A DNA stretch of 64,000 nucleotides from Pseudorhodoferax aquiterrae (lineage in GTDB: Bacteria > Pseudomonadota > Gammaproteobacteria > Burkholderiales > Burkholderiaceae_C). Positions 8,608 through 14,733 of this stretch are shown here, piece after piece. The stretch is taken from contig NZ_BMYK01000008.1 in NCBI RefSeq assembly GCF_014652235.1, positions 62,001-126,000 of the forward strand. Direction: 5' to 3'. A program made the translations under genes and the position numbers. A model generated the notes under the pieces. The model did no database searches, was not told where the DNA came from, and saw only the letters and a list, made by a program, of their open reading frames with translations. Every line of letters begins with the position of its first letter. Within the stretch, counting starts at the first letter, position 1.

Positions 8608-9147
8608 TCAGACGACACGGCCTCGCGCTGCGCCAAGTTTTTGCACGGGCTGCGATTGCACCGGATGCCTGAGGTCCCGCTCCCGCACGATCTTGTAGCC
8701 GCCCGACAAGTAGTTGGGAAGCGCATGCGGGTGATCATCGGTGGCGGTGTGCAGCCATACCTTGCGGGCCCCTGTCGCGAAGGCCTGTTGCGTCGCCGCT
8801 GTCAGGAGGTCCCGACCAAGGCCCTGACCTCGGTATGGGGGAAGCAGTCCAAAGCCCTCGATCTTCACACCGCGGATCGACTCGGTGAGCTCGAAACATC
8901 CCACTTGCTGACCCGATACCTGTGCCACCCAGAAGGAGACATTTGGCTGCCGGAGGTGCTCTTGCCACCGCATCGGACTCCAGCGGATGCGCTCAGTCCA
9001 GAATCCGGCCCCTACCTCTGACCACAGGCGTTTGCACAAGGCCGCATTGCGTTGCTTCACAGGCACGATCTGGAGGCGGGCTGCATGAGACGCCCGCGGC
9101 TGAAACATGGCTGGCGCACATTCGAGCGTAAAGCTGCGATGACGCAT
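8608..9147 (-). CDS. GNAT-family N-acetyltransferase
   Basis: This protein of about 179 residues has the acetyl-CoA-binding signature FGLLPPYRGQGLGRDLLTAA (motif A, RGQGLG pyrophosphate loop). The N-terminal region is rich in Trp and includes FWVAQVSGQQVGCFEL. The ATG at 9147 is seven bases after GAGGGA; the preceding GTG at 9150 is an alternative. GNAT genes are frequent integron-cassette cargo, and this gene points the same way as the cassettes, but I found no convincing attC on either side. The acceptor substrate is unknown. Confidence 0.82.
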   Translation of the reverse strand: MRHRSFTLECAPAMFQPRASHAARLQIVPVKQRNAALCKRLWSEVGAGFWTERIRWSPMRWQEHLRQPNVSFWVAQVSGQQVGCFELTESIRGVKIEGFGLLPPYRGQGLGRDLLTAATQQAFATGARKVWLHTATDDHPHALPNYLSGGYKIVRERDLRHPVQSQPVQKLGAARGRVV

Positions 9148-9394
9148 CACGCAGTCCCTCGCATGCGAGCACGGCGGCCGCCGAAGGCGGTCCGATCAAG
9201 AAAATTGTTCTGCATCGTTGGAACGCGGAGTTGCTGCGCTTTTCTGCCGTCTGCATCTGCCATCCCCGGCCCATTGGCCGGGCAGCATGGAATCCCGTCT
9301 CCGGTCAACCCAATGGAAATCAGCCGCTTCGGATTCGCAGCCTTCGGCCGACCACGACGCGTCGGTCATTCAGCAGGCGGAAGCAACTTGGGCG

Positions 9395-9895
9395 TCATTG
9401 GTCCAAGCGCCATTGCAGGAATTGCTCAGCCGTCTCGGGCTGCGCCATTTCAAGCACTGCCTCGGCAATTGCGTGCTGTCCCTGGGCGGCGGCGGTGGCA
9501 GACAGGGCACAGGCAACCACACCTCGCTCACGCCGACCGGCGAGAGCCAACGCCGCCAGCGAAGGAAGGCGCGCCAGGGAGCCGAAATAGGCCTCGGACA
9601 GCTCTTCGGGAACTTCGACTGCGCCTTTCGCCCTGCAGATCTCCACCCATGCGGGGAATTGCAGAAATGATGCATCAGCTTCGGCTGGCGCGATTGCCAG
9701 CGCGGCAATGACATGTGGAACAGCAGCAAACGACGCGGAGTAAACATCGCCTTGGTGAGCGAGTGCGCTCCAAAGACTGAACCACGGCTCGGCATCGCCT
9801 TCAGACGATGGAAGCGAACTCAATCGAGCTAACAGCGCGGGCGCGTCCGCCGCGCTGCCATATGCGTGTTGCAGTTTTGACCACTGTTCACTCAT
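9395..9895 (-). CDS. Hypothetical alpha-helical protein, fourth cassette-type gene
   Basis: This 166-residue, mostly helical protein has no signal peptide. The segment WFSLWSALAHQGDVYSASFAAVPHVIAALA recalls HEAT-like hypothetical proteins often seen in toxin-immunity or cassette settings; this is a resemblance only. Its ATG (9895-9893) lies within the inverted-repeat core TCATCAAAC at 9892-9900. It therefore starts exactly at a proposed recombination point, as expected for a cassette gene inserted behind attC3. No clear attC follows its stop. Confidence 0.7.
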   Translation of the reverse strand: MSEQWSKLQHAYGSAADAPALLARLSSLPSSEGDAEPWFSLWSALAHQGDVYSASFAAVPHVIAALAIAPAEADASFLQFPAWVEICRAKGAVEVPEELSEAYFGSLARLPSLAALALAGRRERGVVACALSATAAAQGQHAIAEAVLEMAQPETAEQFLQWRLDQ

Positions 9896-10020
9896 CAAAC
9901 TCAGCACAACGATTCCTTATGACGTCCGACGCCCAAGCTCAACCGACCAACACCTGGTGCGAAGCAAAGAGATTGCGGCTCTTATGGAGCGCACTGTTGG
10001 TGCTTGCAATCGTTTGATGA
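9892..10020 (-). repeat. attC-like site 3 (end of cassette 3)
   Basis: Perfect 9-bp inverted arms TCATCAAAC (9892-9900) and GTTTGATGA (10012-10020) enclose inner partly pairing blocks GCACAAC (9904-9910) and GTTGGTGC (9996-10003). On the minus strand it would read R'' ATCAAAC and R' G/TTTGAT. At 129 bp it is within the known attC range. It overlaps the end of the 2-TM gene, and the start codon of the next gene lies inside its outer arm. The central stem is weak, so this is the least certain of the three. Confidence 0.55.
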
Positions 10021-10176
10021 CGCCTTGCGCGCCGTTGCAAAGAAGAACCAACCCGCGACCTCCAACACAAGCCCTAAAACGATGAAACCCCCGGACACCG
10101 GATTGACGCGCCACCAGAGAAGTGCGCCAGCGATGAGCCAGCAGGTGATGGGGGCCAAATGAAAAAGCCAGCGCAT
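9982..10176 (-). CDS. Small membrane protein, cassette 3 gene
   Basis: This 64-residue protein has two predicted membrane segments, roughly residues 7-23 (LAPITCWLIAGALLWW) and 29-47 (GGFIVLGLVLEVAGWFFF). A short Lys/Cys-containing cytoplasmic-type tail follows, ending QQCAP. It starts at ATG 10176, about 25 bp after the attC2 core site, and ends in TAA at 9982. The length and single-gene layout fit a cassette. I do not recognise a family. Many cassette proteins of this size are unknown membrane proteins. Confidence 0.6.
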   Translation of the reverse strand: MRWLFHLAPITCWLIAGALLWWRVNPVSGGFIVLGLVLEVAGWFFFATARKASSNDCKHQQCAP

Positions 10177-10195
10177 ATGGTGTCCAGATGACTAT

Positions 10196-10253
10196 GCCCA
10201 ACATTGAAATTCAGCGGGCGGTGAAGCCGTCCGCTGCAATGACAGGTTAGGGC
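10196..10253 (-). repeat. attC-like site 2 (end of cassette 2)
   Basis: On the minus strand the site runs from R'' GCCCTAAC (10253-10246) to R' GTTGGGC (10202-10196), a perfect match to GTTRRRY. Between them are inverted arms CAGCGGACGG and CCGCCCGCTG with a 5-base loop (10212-10236). The 58-bp length and layout match the classical 59-base element. It follows the lipoprotein gene stop by 39 bp. Confidence 0.85.
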
Positions 10254-10292
10254 TCAGCTAGGCAGTCACCACAGACAAAAAGAGCCCCGTAT

Positions 10293-10835
10293 TCAGTTCA
10301 ACAACAGAACACACGCGTTTTGTAGCTTCACGCTGCTGGGTTCTGGCTTCTTCACGAAGCTCGAATTTTGAAGAGAAATCTTTTCTACGCTCACAGAACA
10401 ACTGGATTGGCCGGTTACATAGGTTACCTCGTACTCCTCGCGCGCAGCGGGAAGAAACGATACGCTGACCTTACAAGACCTACCAGGTTCCTCTCCAATT
10501 ATTGTGAAATGAAAGCGCTTGTCAGCGTGTACCGACGTTTCGAAGTACTGGCCGAGGACATAAGTAGATACAGGGTTCTTCGACATGCCGATGTCACCCA
10601 ATTCGGGTGCTAGTCCACCAACATTTAGAACTCCTCCGCCCAGACCAACAATCTTCTGGGGCGCTCTGCATCCTTCGCCTGTATGGGCGTACACCGACAT
10701 CGCCGAATGCTTGTGCTTCTGCTGCGCAGCGACAAATCGGACTTTCGCAGTGTCGTCGAGGCCCATCGGCCGCTGATAGACGGAGTTACAACCCGACAAT
10801 GTCAGCGCGAGCGCAGTGCAGAAAATTTTTTGCAT
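10293..10835 (-). CDS. Predicted lipoprotein, cassette 2 gene
   Basis: This 180-residue protein has a short hydrophobic signal and a lipobox LSGC with C16 as the lipidated residue, so it should be anchored in the envelope. The mature part contains a Gly-rich KIVGLGGGVLNVGGL stretch and a Cys-containing beta-rich C-terminal half (RSCKVSVSFLP, TGQSSCSVSVEKI). Starts at ATG 10835, about 46 bp after the attC1 core, and stops at 10293 before attC2. No family is recognised. Secreted or lipidated products are common among cassette genes. Confidence 0.72.
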   Translation of the reverse strand: MQKIFCTALALTLSGCNSVYQRPMGLDDTAKVRFVAAQQKHKHSAMSVYAHTGEGCRAPQKIVGLGGGVLNVGGLAPELGDIGMSKNPVSTYVLGQYFETSVHADKRFHFTIIGEEPGRSCKVSVSFLPAAREEYEVTYVTGQSSCSVSVEKISLQNSSFVKKPEPSSVKLQNACVLLLN

Positions 10836-10875
10836 TCAAGTCTTTTGGATCATTTGAAAGACGTGGCGCGCTGAG

Positions 10876-10944
10876 CCATAACGTTTGCGGTAAGCGGACC
10901 AGCCAGCGTAGCTGGCGCAGGTCCGCTTGACCAAAAGGTTATGG
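10876..10944 (-). repeat. attC-like site 1 (end of cassette 1)
   Basis: Outer arms CCATAAC (10876-10882) and GTTATGG (10938-10944) enclose a long palindrome: AAGCGGACC (10892-10900) pairs with GGTCCGCTT (10920-10928), and GCCAGC (10902-10907) pairs with GCTGGC (10911-10916). The TAA stop of the first cassette gene lies inside the outer arm. The same seven bases recur at the attI junction (11241-11247), as expected for the two ends of one cassette. Confidence 0.85.
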
Positions 10945-11244
10945 ACGCGCATAGCCGCTCTCGCTGAAGAAGTAGATCGCTGCAGTATTCAGTGTGGGAA
11001 ATGATGCCCAAGAGGAAACCCGTCCCCGCTCCTGGAAATACACCTCGAAGCCGTCGGCGCCTTCAACCAGATACCACCCGTCGAACGCCTTCTGCCGAAA
11101 GTGATACCAGTCGCCATCGGTGCCGCCAGCCTGCAGCGCTTCGAAGACAGCGCGGTCCTTGAACAACTCGGCAATGCGCCGCTCATCGCCGCCAAGTCGC
11201 GATACAACTTGACTGCGGAGAAAGTCGTAGCTAAACAGCGCCAT
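10939..11244 (-). CDS. Hypothetical protein, first-position cassette gene
   Basis: This 101-residue soluble protein has an N-terminal helical half (FLRSQVVSRLGGDERRIAELF) and an aromatic-rich C-terminal half (WYHFRQKAFDGWYLVEGADG, ending SGYARP). I do not recognise a family. ATG 11244 is embedded in the attI/cassette core GTTATGG, and the TAA stop is inside the attC1 arm, so the gene fills its cassette completely. GTG 11259 is an alternative start but would lie in attI. Being next to attI, it is the most recently inserted and probably best expressed cassette. Confidence 0.7.
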   Translation of the reverse strand: MALFSYDFLRSQVVSRLGGDERRIAELFKDRAVFEALQAGGTDGDWYHFRQKAFDGWYLVEGADGFEVYFQERGRVSSWASFPTLNTAAIYFFSESGYARP

Positions 11245-11300
11245 AACTTGTTGTATCACGCACGCAAACGCCGGATATCACAACCCATGCCGTGCGATCC
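11241..11300 (-). other. Candidate attI recombination site
   Basis: On the minus strand the sequence ACAACAAG/TTATGG (core 11247-11241) matches the AACAAAG/TTRRRY form of attI right ends. It sits between intI and the first cassette, where attI must lie. The upstream stretch to about 11300, with GGGTTGTGATATCC, would hold the accessory integrase-binding repeats. Only the core can be supported directly. Confidence 0.6.
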
Positions 11301-11325
11301 GGCTGCAGAACGATCGAATAAGCCA

Positions 11326-11339
11326 TTGATTTCCATCAA
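11326..11339. promoter_or_regulatory. FNR/ANR-type binding site
   Basis: TTGAT-TTCC-ATCAA is an exact match to the FNR/ANR consensus TTGAT-N4-ATCAA. It lies between attI and intI, 15 bp before the LexA box. If the proposed intI promoter is right, its centre would be near -53. The leftward cassette promoter is a second possible target. Confidence 0.55.
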
Positions 11340-11350
11340 AATTCATTCAA

Positions 11351-11379
11351 TTTACTGGATCTCCATCCAGTGATAAATT
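11351..11379 (+). promoter_or_regulatory. Proposed intI promoter with LexA box
   Basis: A possible -35 TTTACT (11351-11356) and -10 TAAATT (11374-11379) are separated by 17 bp. A CTG-N10-CAG LexA box (11355-11370, CTGGATCTCCATCCAG) overlaps the -35 and fills the spacer. SOS control of intI through LexA is established for class 1 and Vibrio integrons. Here it is inferred from the motif. Confidence 0.65.
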
Positions 11380-11448
11380 GGCCACCGAAACCTGCGGGCG
11401 TTACAAATTTGCTTGACGGCCTGTGGATCTTGCCACGAGGTGCAGCCG

Positions 11449-12495
11449 ATGTTGTCTTCCGCCATTGCATTCCGTCAACGCGATGTGCATACGAACAACA
11501 TGGCGCCGTTGCCGCCGCTGCAATCGGCGCGCCTGCTCGACCGGGTGCGCGAGCGCATCCGTCTCATGCACTACAGCCTGCAGACCGAGCGGGCCTACGT
11601 GCAATGGTGCCGGGCCTTCATCCGCTTCCATGGGCTGCGCCACCCTGTCGACATGGGCAGGGAAGAGGTCGAAGCCTTCCTCACGCACCTGGCCGCCGAG
11701 CGCTGCGTGGCGCCGTCCACGCACCGGCAGGCGCTTTCGGCCTTGCTGTTCCTCTATGGCAAGGTGCTGGAGGTGCAACTGCCCTGGATGGCAGAGATCG
11801 GCCGGCCCGTGCCCAAGCGGCGGCTGCCGGTGGTGCTGGCGCCAGATGAGGTGGCCGCGGTGCTGGGCCGCATGAAGGGCGAACACGGGCTGCTGGCCAG
11901 GCTGCTGTACGGCACCGGGCTGCGCATCAACGAAGGCCTGCGCCTGCGCGTCAAGGACCTCGACTTCGCGCAGCGCGCAGTCTTCGTGCGCGAAGGCAAG
12001 GGCGGCAAGGACCGCGTGGTCATGCTGCCCGACAGCCTGGTGCCCGACCTGCGCGCGCAACTGGCGCGCAGCCGGCTGGTCTGGAACGCCGATGCGGCGG
12101 CCGGCCAGGCCGGCGTCGAGTTGCCGCATGCGCTGGAGCGCAAGTACCCGCGCGCCGGCAGCAGCTGGGGCTGGTTCTGGGTGTTTCCGCAAGACCATGT
12201 CGCCACCGATCCGCGCAGCGGCGTCATCCGGCGCCACCACCTCTACGCAGAAACCTTCCAGCGCGCCTTCAAGCGGGCCGTGCAGCAGGCCGGCATCGCC
12301 AAGCCCGCCACGCCGCACACGCTGCGCCACTGTTTCGCCACGCACCTGCTGCAAAGCGGCAGCGACATCCGCACCGTGCAGGAACTGCTGGGCCATGCCG
12401 ACGTGGCCACCACCATGGTCTACACCCACGTGATCCGCATGGGCGGCATGGCCGTGCGCAGCCCGCTCGACCGGCTGGCGGCCGCTCACGCCTGA
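11449..12495 (+). CDS. intI: Integron integrase IntI (tyrosine recombinase)
   Basis: This 348-residue tyrosine recombinase closely resembles IntI1 throughout. The catalytic residues are visible: R159 (GTGLRINEG), H290 and R293 (PHTLRH), H316 (LLGHADV) and Y325 (MVYTHV). The IntI-specific insertion missing from XerC/D is present at about 222-247 ([19 protein letters not shown]). ATG 11449 is preceded by GAGG at good spacing; ATG 11500 would begin APLPPL like IntI1 and is an alternative. It recombines attC with attI to insert or excise cassettes. Its 3' end overlaps the convergent LysR gene by 10 bp. The frame is intact, so the enzyme is probably functional. Confidence 0.95.
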   Translation: MLSSAIAFRQRDVHTNNMAPLPPLQSARLLDRVRERIRLMHYSLQTERAYVQWCRAFIRFHGLRHPVDMGREEVEAFLTHLAAERCVAPSTHRQALSALLFLYGKVLEVQLPWMAEIGRPVPKRRLPVVLAPDEVAAVLGRMKGEHGLLARLLYGTGLRINEGLRLRVKDLDFAQRAVFVREGKGGKDRVVMLPDSLVPDLRAQLARSRLVWNADAAAGQAGVELPHALERKYPRAGSSWGWFWVFPQDHVATDPRSGVIRRHHLYAETFQRAFKRAVQQAGIAKPATPHTLRHCFATHLLQSGSDIRTVQELLGHADVATTMVYTHVIRMGGMAVRSPLDRLAAAHA

Positions 12496-13448
12496 AGCGC
12501 AGCGCCACCCTCGCCATCCTCCGCCCCCGTCAGCCCCGGCACCGCCGCCCGCATCGCCGCCACGAAACGCAGCAGCCGCGAGGGGTAGTAGCGCGCCTGC
12601 GGGTAGACGATGTAGACAGGCAGCGGCGCTGCTTCCCACTGCGGCGCCAGGTGCAGCAAGCGGCCCTGGGCGATGTCGTCCTCCAGCAGCCAGGCCGAAC
12701 CCGCGCACACGCCCAGGCCTTGGAGCGCCGCGCTGCGCAGCGCGTAGAGGCTGTCGGTGCTCATGCGCGGCTGCAGGGTGATGCGCGCGAGCCGGCCGCT
12801 GGCGCGGTGGCGCAGCGCGATCTCGTGGCGGTAGAAGGTCTGCAGCGCCAGCCAGGGCAGCGCCGCCAGCTCCTGCGCGTCCTGCGGCGGCGGCGCGCCG
12901 GCCAGCAGCCGCGGCGCGCCGACCACGATGCGCGGCACCTCCGACAGGCGCACGGCCACCACCGAGGGGTCGGCCGGCTCGCCCACCTGCACGGCGCAGT
13001 CGATGCCGGCGGCGATGAAGTCGCGCACGTCGTCGCGCAGCAGCCATTCCACCGACACGCGCGGGTGCGCGCGCAGGAAATCGGCCAGCGGCGCGACGAA
13101 GCGGTCCTGGCCGAAGGCGTGCGGCATGGCCACGCGCAGCGTGCCCTCGGGCTCCTGCTGGGCACCACGCAGGTCGGCCTCGAACGCGGCCCAGCTGGCC
13201 AGCAGCTCCTTGGCGCGCGCGAAGCAGCGCTCGCCATCCACCGTGAGCCGCATCGCGTGCGTGGAGCGCTGCAGCAGGCGCACCCCCAGCGAGCGTTCGA
13301 GCAGCTGCAGCCGCCGGCTCACGGTGGGCTGGGTGGACTGCAACTGCGCCGCGGCGGCCGACAGGCTGCCGGCCTCGACGATGCGCACGAAGGTGTCCAT
13401 GAGCTGCAGGCGGTCGCCCGCGATGGAAGAACTGGTCGGCTCGGTCAT
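12486..13448 (-). CDS. LysR-family transcriptional regulator
   Basis: This 320-residue LysR regulator has an N-terminal winged helix ([20 protein letters not shown], then [19 protein letters not shown]) and an effector-binding domain from about residue 90. It is divergent from the MFS transporter at 13543 with 94 bp between starts, a classic LysR-target arrangement, so it probably controls the efflux gene. Start ATG 13448 was chosen for domain length, since upstream in-frame starts add non-homologous sequence. Its 3' end abuts the integron. Confidence 0.9.
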   Translation of the reverse strand: MTEPTSSSIAGDRLQLMDTFVRIVEAGSLSAAAAQLQSTQPTVSRRLQLLERSLGVRLLQRSTHAMRLTVDGERCFARAKELLASWAAFEADLRGAQQEPEGTLRVAMPHAFGQDRFVAPLADFLRAHPRVSVEWLLRDDVRDFIAAGIDCAVQVGEPADPSVVAVRLSEVPRIVVGAPRLLAGAPPPQDAQELAALPWLALQTFYRHEIALRHRASGRLARITLQPRMSTDSLYALRSAALQGLGVCAGSAWLLEDDIAQGRLLHLAPQWEAAPLPVYIVYPQARYYPSRLLRFVAAMRAAVPGLTGAEDGEGGAALQA

Positions 13449-13542
13449 GCGCCAAGCGTATAGCAATTGTGCGCCCGGTGCGCCTTCCATGCGAGGCGCG
13501 GTGCCCCGACACTTCCTGCCATCGCATCTGGAAGGAAGCATC

Positions 13543-14730
13543 ATGCAAGCAATGAATATCAAAGCCGAGGCGGCGCCTGCCTTGCCGGCGCCGCTGCTCG
13601 GTCTCTTGGCCACCGGCGCCGGCATGTCCGTGGCCGCGCTCTACTACAGCCAGCCCATGCTGGGCCGCATGGCGGCCGACCTGCAGGCCACGCCCGGCGC
13701 GGCAGGTGCCGTGCCCACGCTCACGCAGCTGGGCTATGCGCTGGGCATCGCACTGCTGGCGCCGCTGGGCGACCGCTTCGACCGGCGCACCATCATCCTC
13801 GTCAAGGCCGCCGTGCTGGCGGCCATGCTGCTGGCCACGGCCGCGGCGCCCTCGCTGCAGCTGCTGCTGGCCACCAGCCTGGCGATCGGCCTGGCGGCCA
13901 CGCTGGCACAGGACATCGTGCCAGCCGCAGCCACGCTGGCGCCAGCGGCCGAGCGCGGCAAGGCCGTGGGCACGGTCATGACGGGGCTGCTGCTGGGCAT
14001 CCTGCTCTCGCGCGTGGTCAGCGGCTTCGTGGCCGAGCACTGGCACTGGCGCGTGGTCTACGCGGGCGCTGCCATCGGCGTGGCGGCCGTGGGGCTGGCC
14101 GCCTGGCGGTTGCTGCCGCGCTTCGCGGCCACCACGCGGCTGGGCTATGGCGCGCTGCTGGCCTCGCTCGCCCAGCTGTGGCGCAAGCACCCCGCCCTGC
14201 GCCGCGCCACCGCCGCCCAGGCCCTGCTGTCGGTGGGCTTCAGCGCGTTCTGGTCCACGCTCGCGGTGATGCTGCAGGCCGAGCCTTTCCACATCGGCGC
14301 CAGCGTGGCGGGCGCCTTCGGCCTGGCCGGTGCCGCCGGTGCGCTGGCCGCGCCGCTCGCGGGCAAGCTGGCCGACCGCAGCGGCCCGGCCCGCGTGGCG
14401 CGGCTGGGTGCGGGCCTGGCGGCCGTGAGCTTTGTCGCGCTGGGCCTGGGTGCCGGCCTGCCGGTGGCCGCGCAGCTGGTGCTGCTGGCCCTGGGCGCCG
14501 TGGCCTTCGACCTGGGTGTGCAGGCCACGCTGGTGGCGCACCAGAGCATCGTCTACGGCATCGACCCGGCCGCACGCAGCCGGCTCAACGCCGTGCTGCT
14601 GACGGGCATGTTCGTCGGCATGGCCGCGGGCTCGGCCCTGGGTGCCACGCTGCTGGCCCATGCCGGCTGGGCCGCGGTGATGGCGCTGGCCGCCGCCGCA
14701 TCGGGCCTGGCCTGGTGGCTGCGCCGCTGA
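13543..14730 (+). CDS. MFS transporter (arabinose-efflux-like)
   Basis: This 395-residue protein has about 12 membrane segments. Loop 2-3 carries the MFS signature variant APLGDRFDRRTI, and the second half holds KLADRSGPARVARLG in the equivalent loop. ATG 13543 is preceded by GGAAGG. The LYYSQPML segment early in the protein is typical of the DHA1-like efflux group in Burkholderiales. It is probably induced or repressed by the divergent LysR. The substrate is not predictable. Confidence 0.9.
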   Translation: MQAMNIKAEAAPALPAPLLGLLATGAGMSVAALYYSQPMLGRMAADLQATPGAAGAVPTLTQLGYALGIALLAPLGDRFDRRTIILVKAAVLAAMLLATAAAPSLQLLLATSLAIGLAATLAQDIVPAAATLAPAAERGKAVGTVMTGLLLGILLSRVVSGFVAEHWHWRVVYAGAAIGVAAVGLAAWRLLPRFAATTRLGYGALLASLAQLWRKHPALRRATAAQALLSVGFSAFWSTLAVMLQAEPFHIGASVAGAFGLAGAAGALAAPLAGKLADRSGPARVARLGAGLAAVSFVALGLGAGLPVAAQLVLLALGAVAFDLGVQATLVAHQSIVYGIDPAARSRLNAVLLTGMFVGMAAGSALGATLLAHAGWAAVMALAAAASGLAWWLRR

Positions 14731-14733
14731 AGC

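Larger units (their letters stand above)
9900..12495. mobile_element. Chromosomal integron: intI, candidate attI and three complete gene cassettes
   Basis: The block contains an integron integrase on the plus strand, a candidate attI, and three complete cassettes oriented away from intI on the minus strand. By core-site positions the cassettes span about 10882-11246, 10202-10881 and 9900-10201. Each encodes one small gene and ends in a palindromic attC-like site. The region is visibly richer in AT than its surroundings. The array may continue to about 8250, but later boundaries are not resolvable. The intI stop overlaps the stop of the flanking LysR gene by 10 bp. Confidence 0.85.

Noticed and set aside
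9178-9196. GGACCGCC-TTC-GGCGGCC stem with a bulged A as an attC core
   Set aside because: The bulge resembles attC sites, but no core sites occur at suitable distances on either side.
9269-9292. CCCGGCC-CATT-GGCCGGG hairpin as a fourth attC
   Set aside because: The stem is strong, but no RYYYAAC/GTTRRRY core pair flanks it, so it is better seen as a terminator-like or chance stem.
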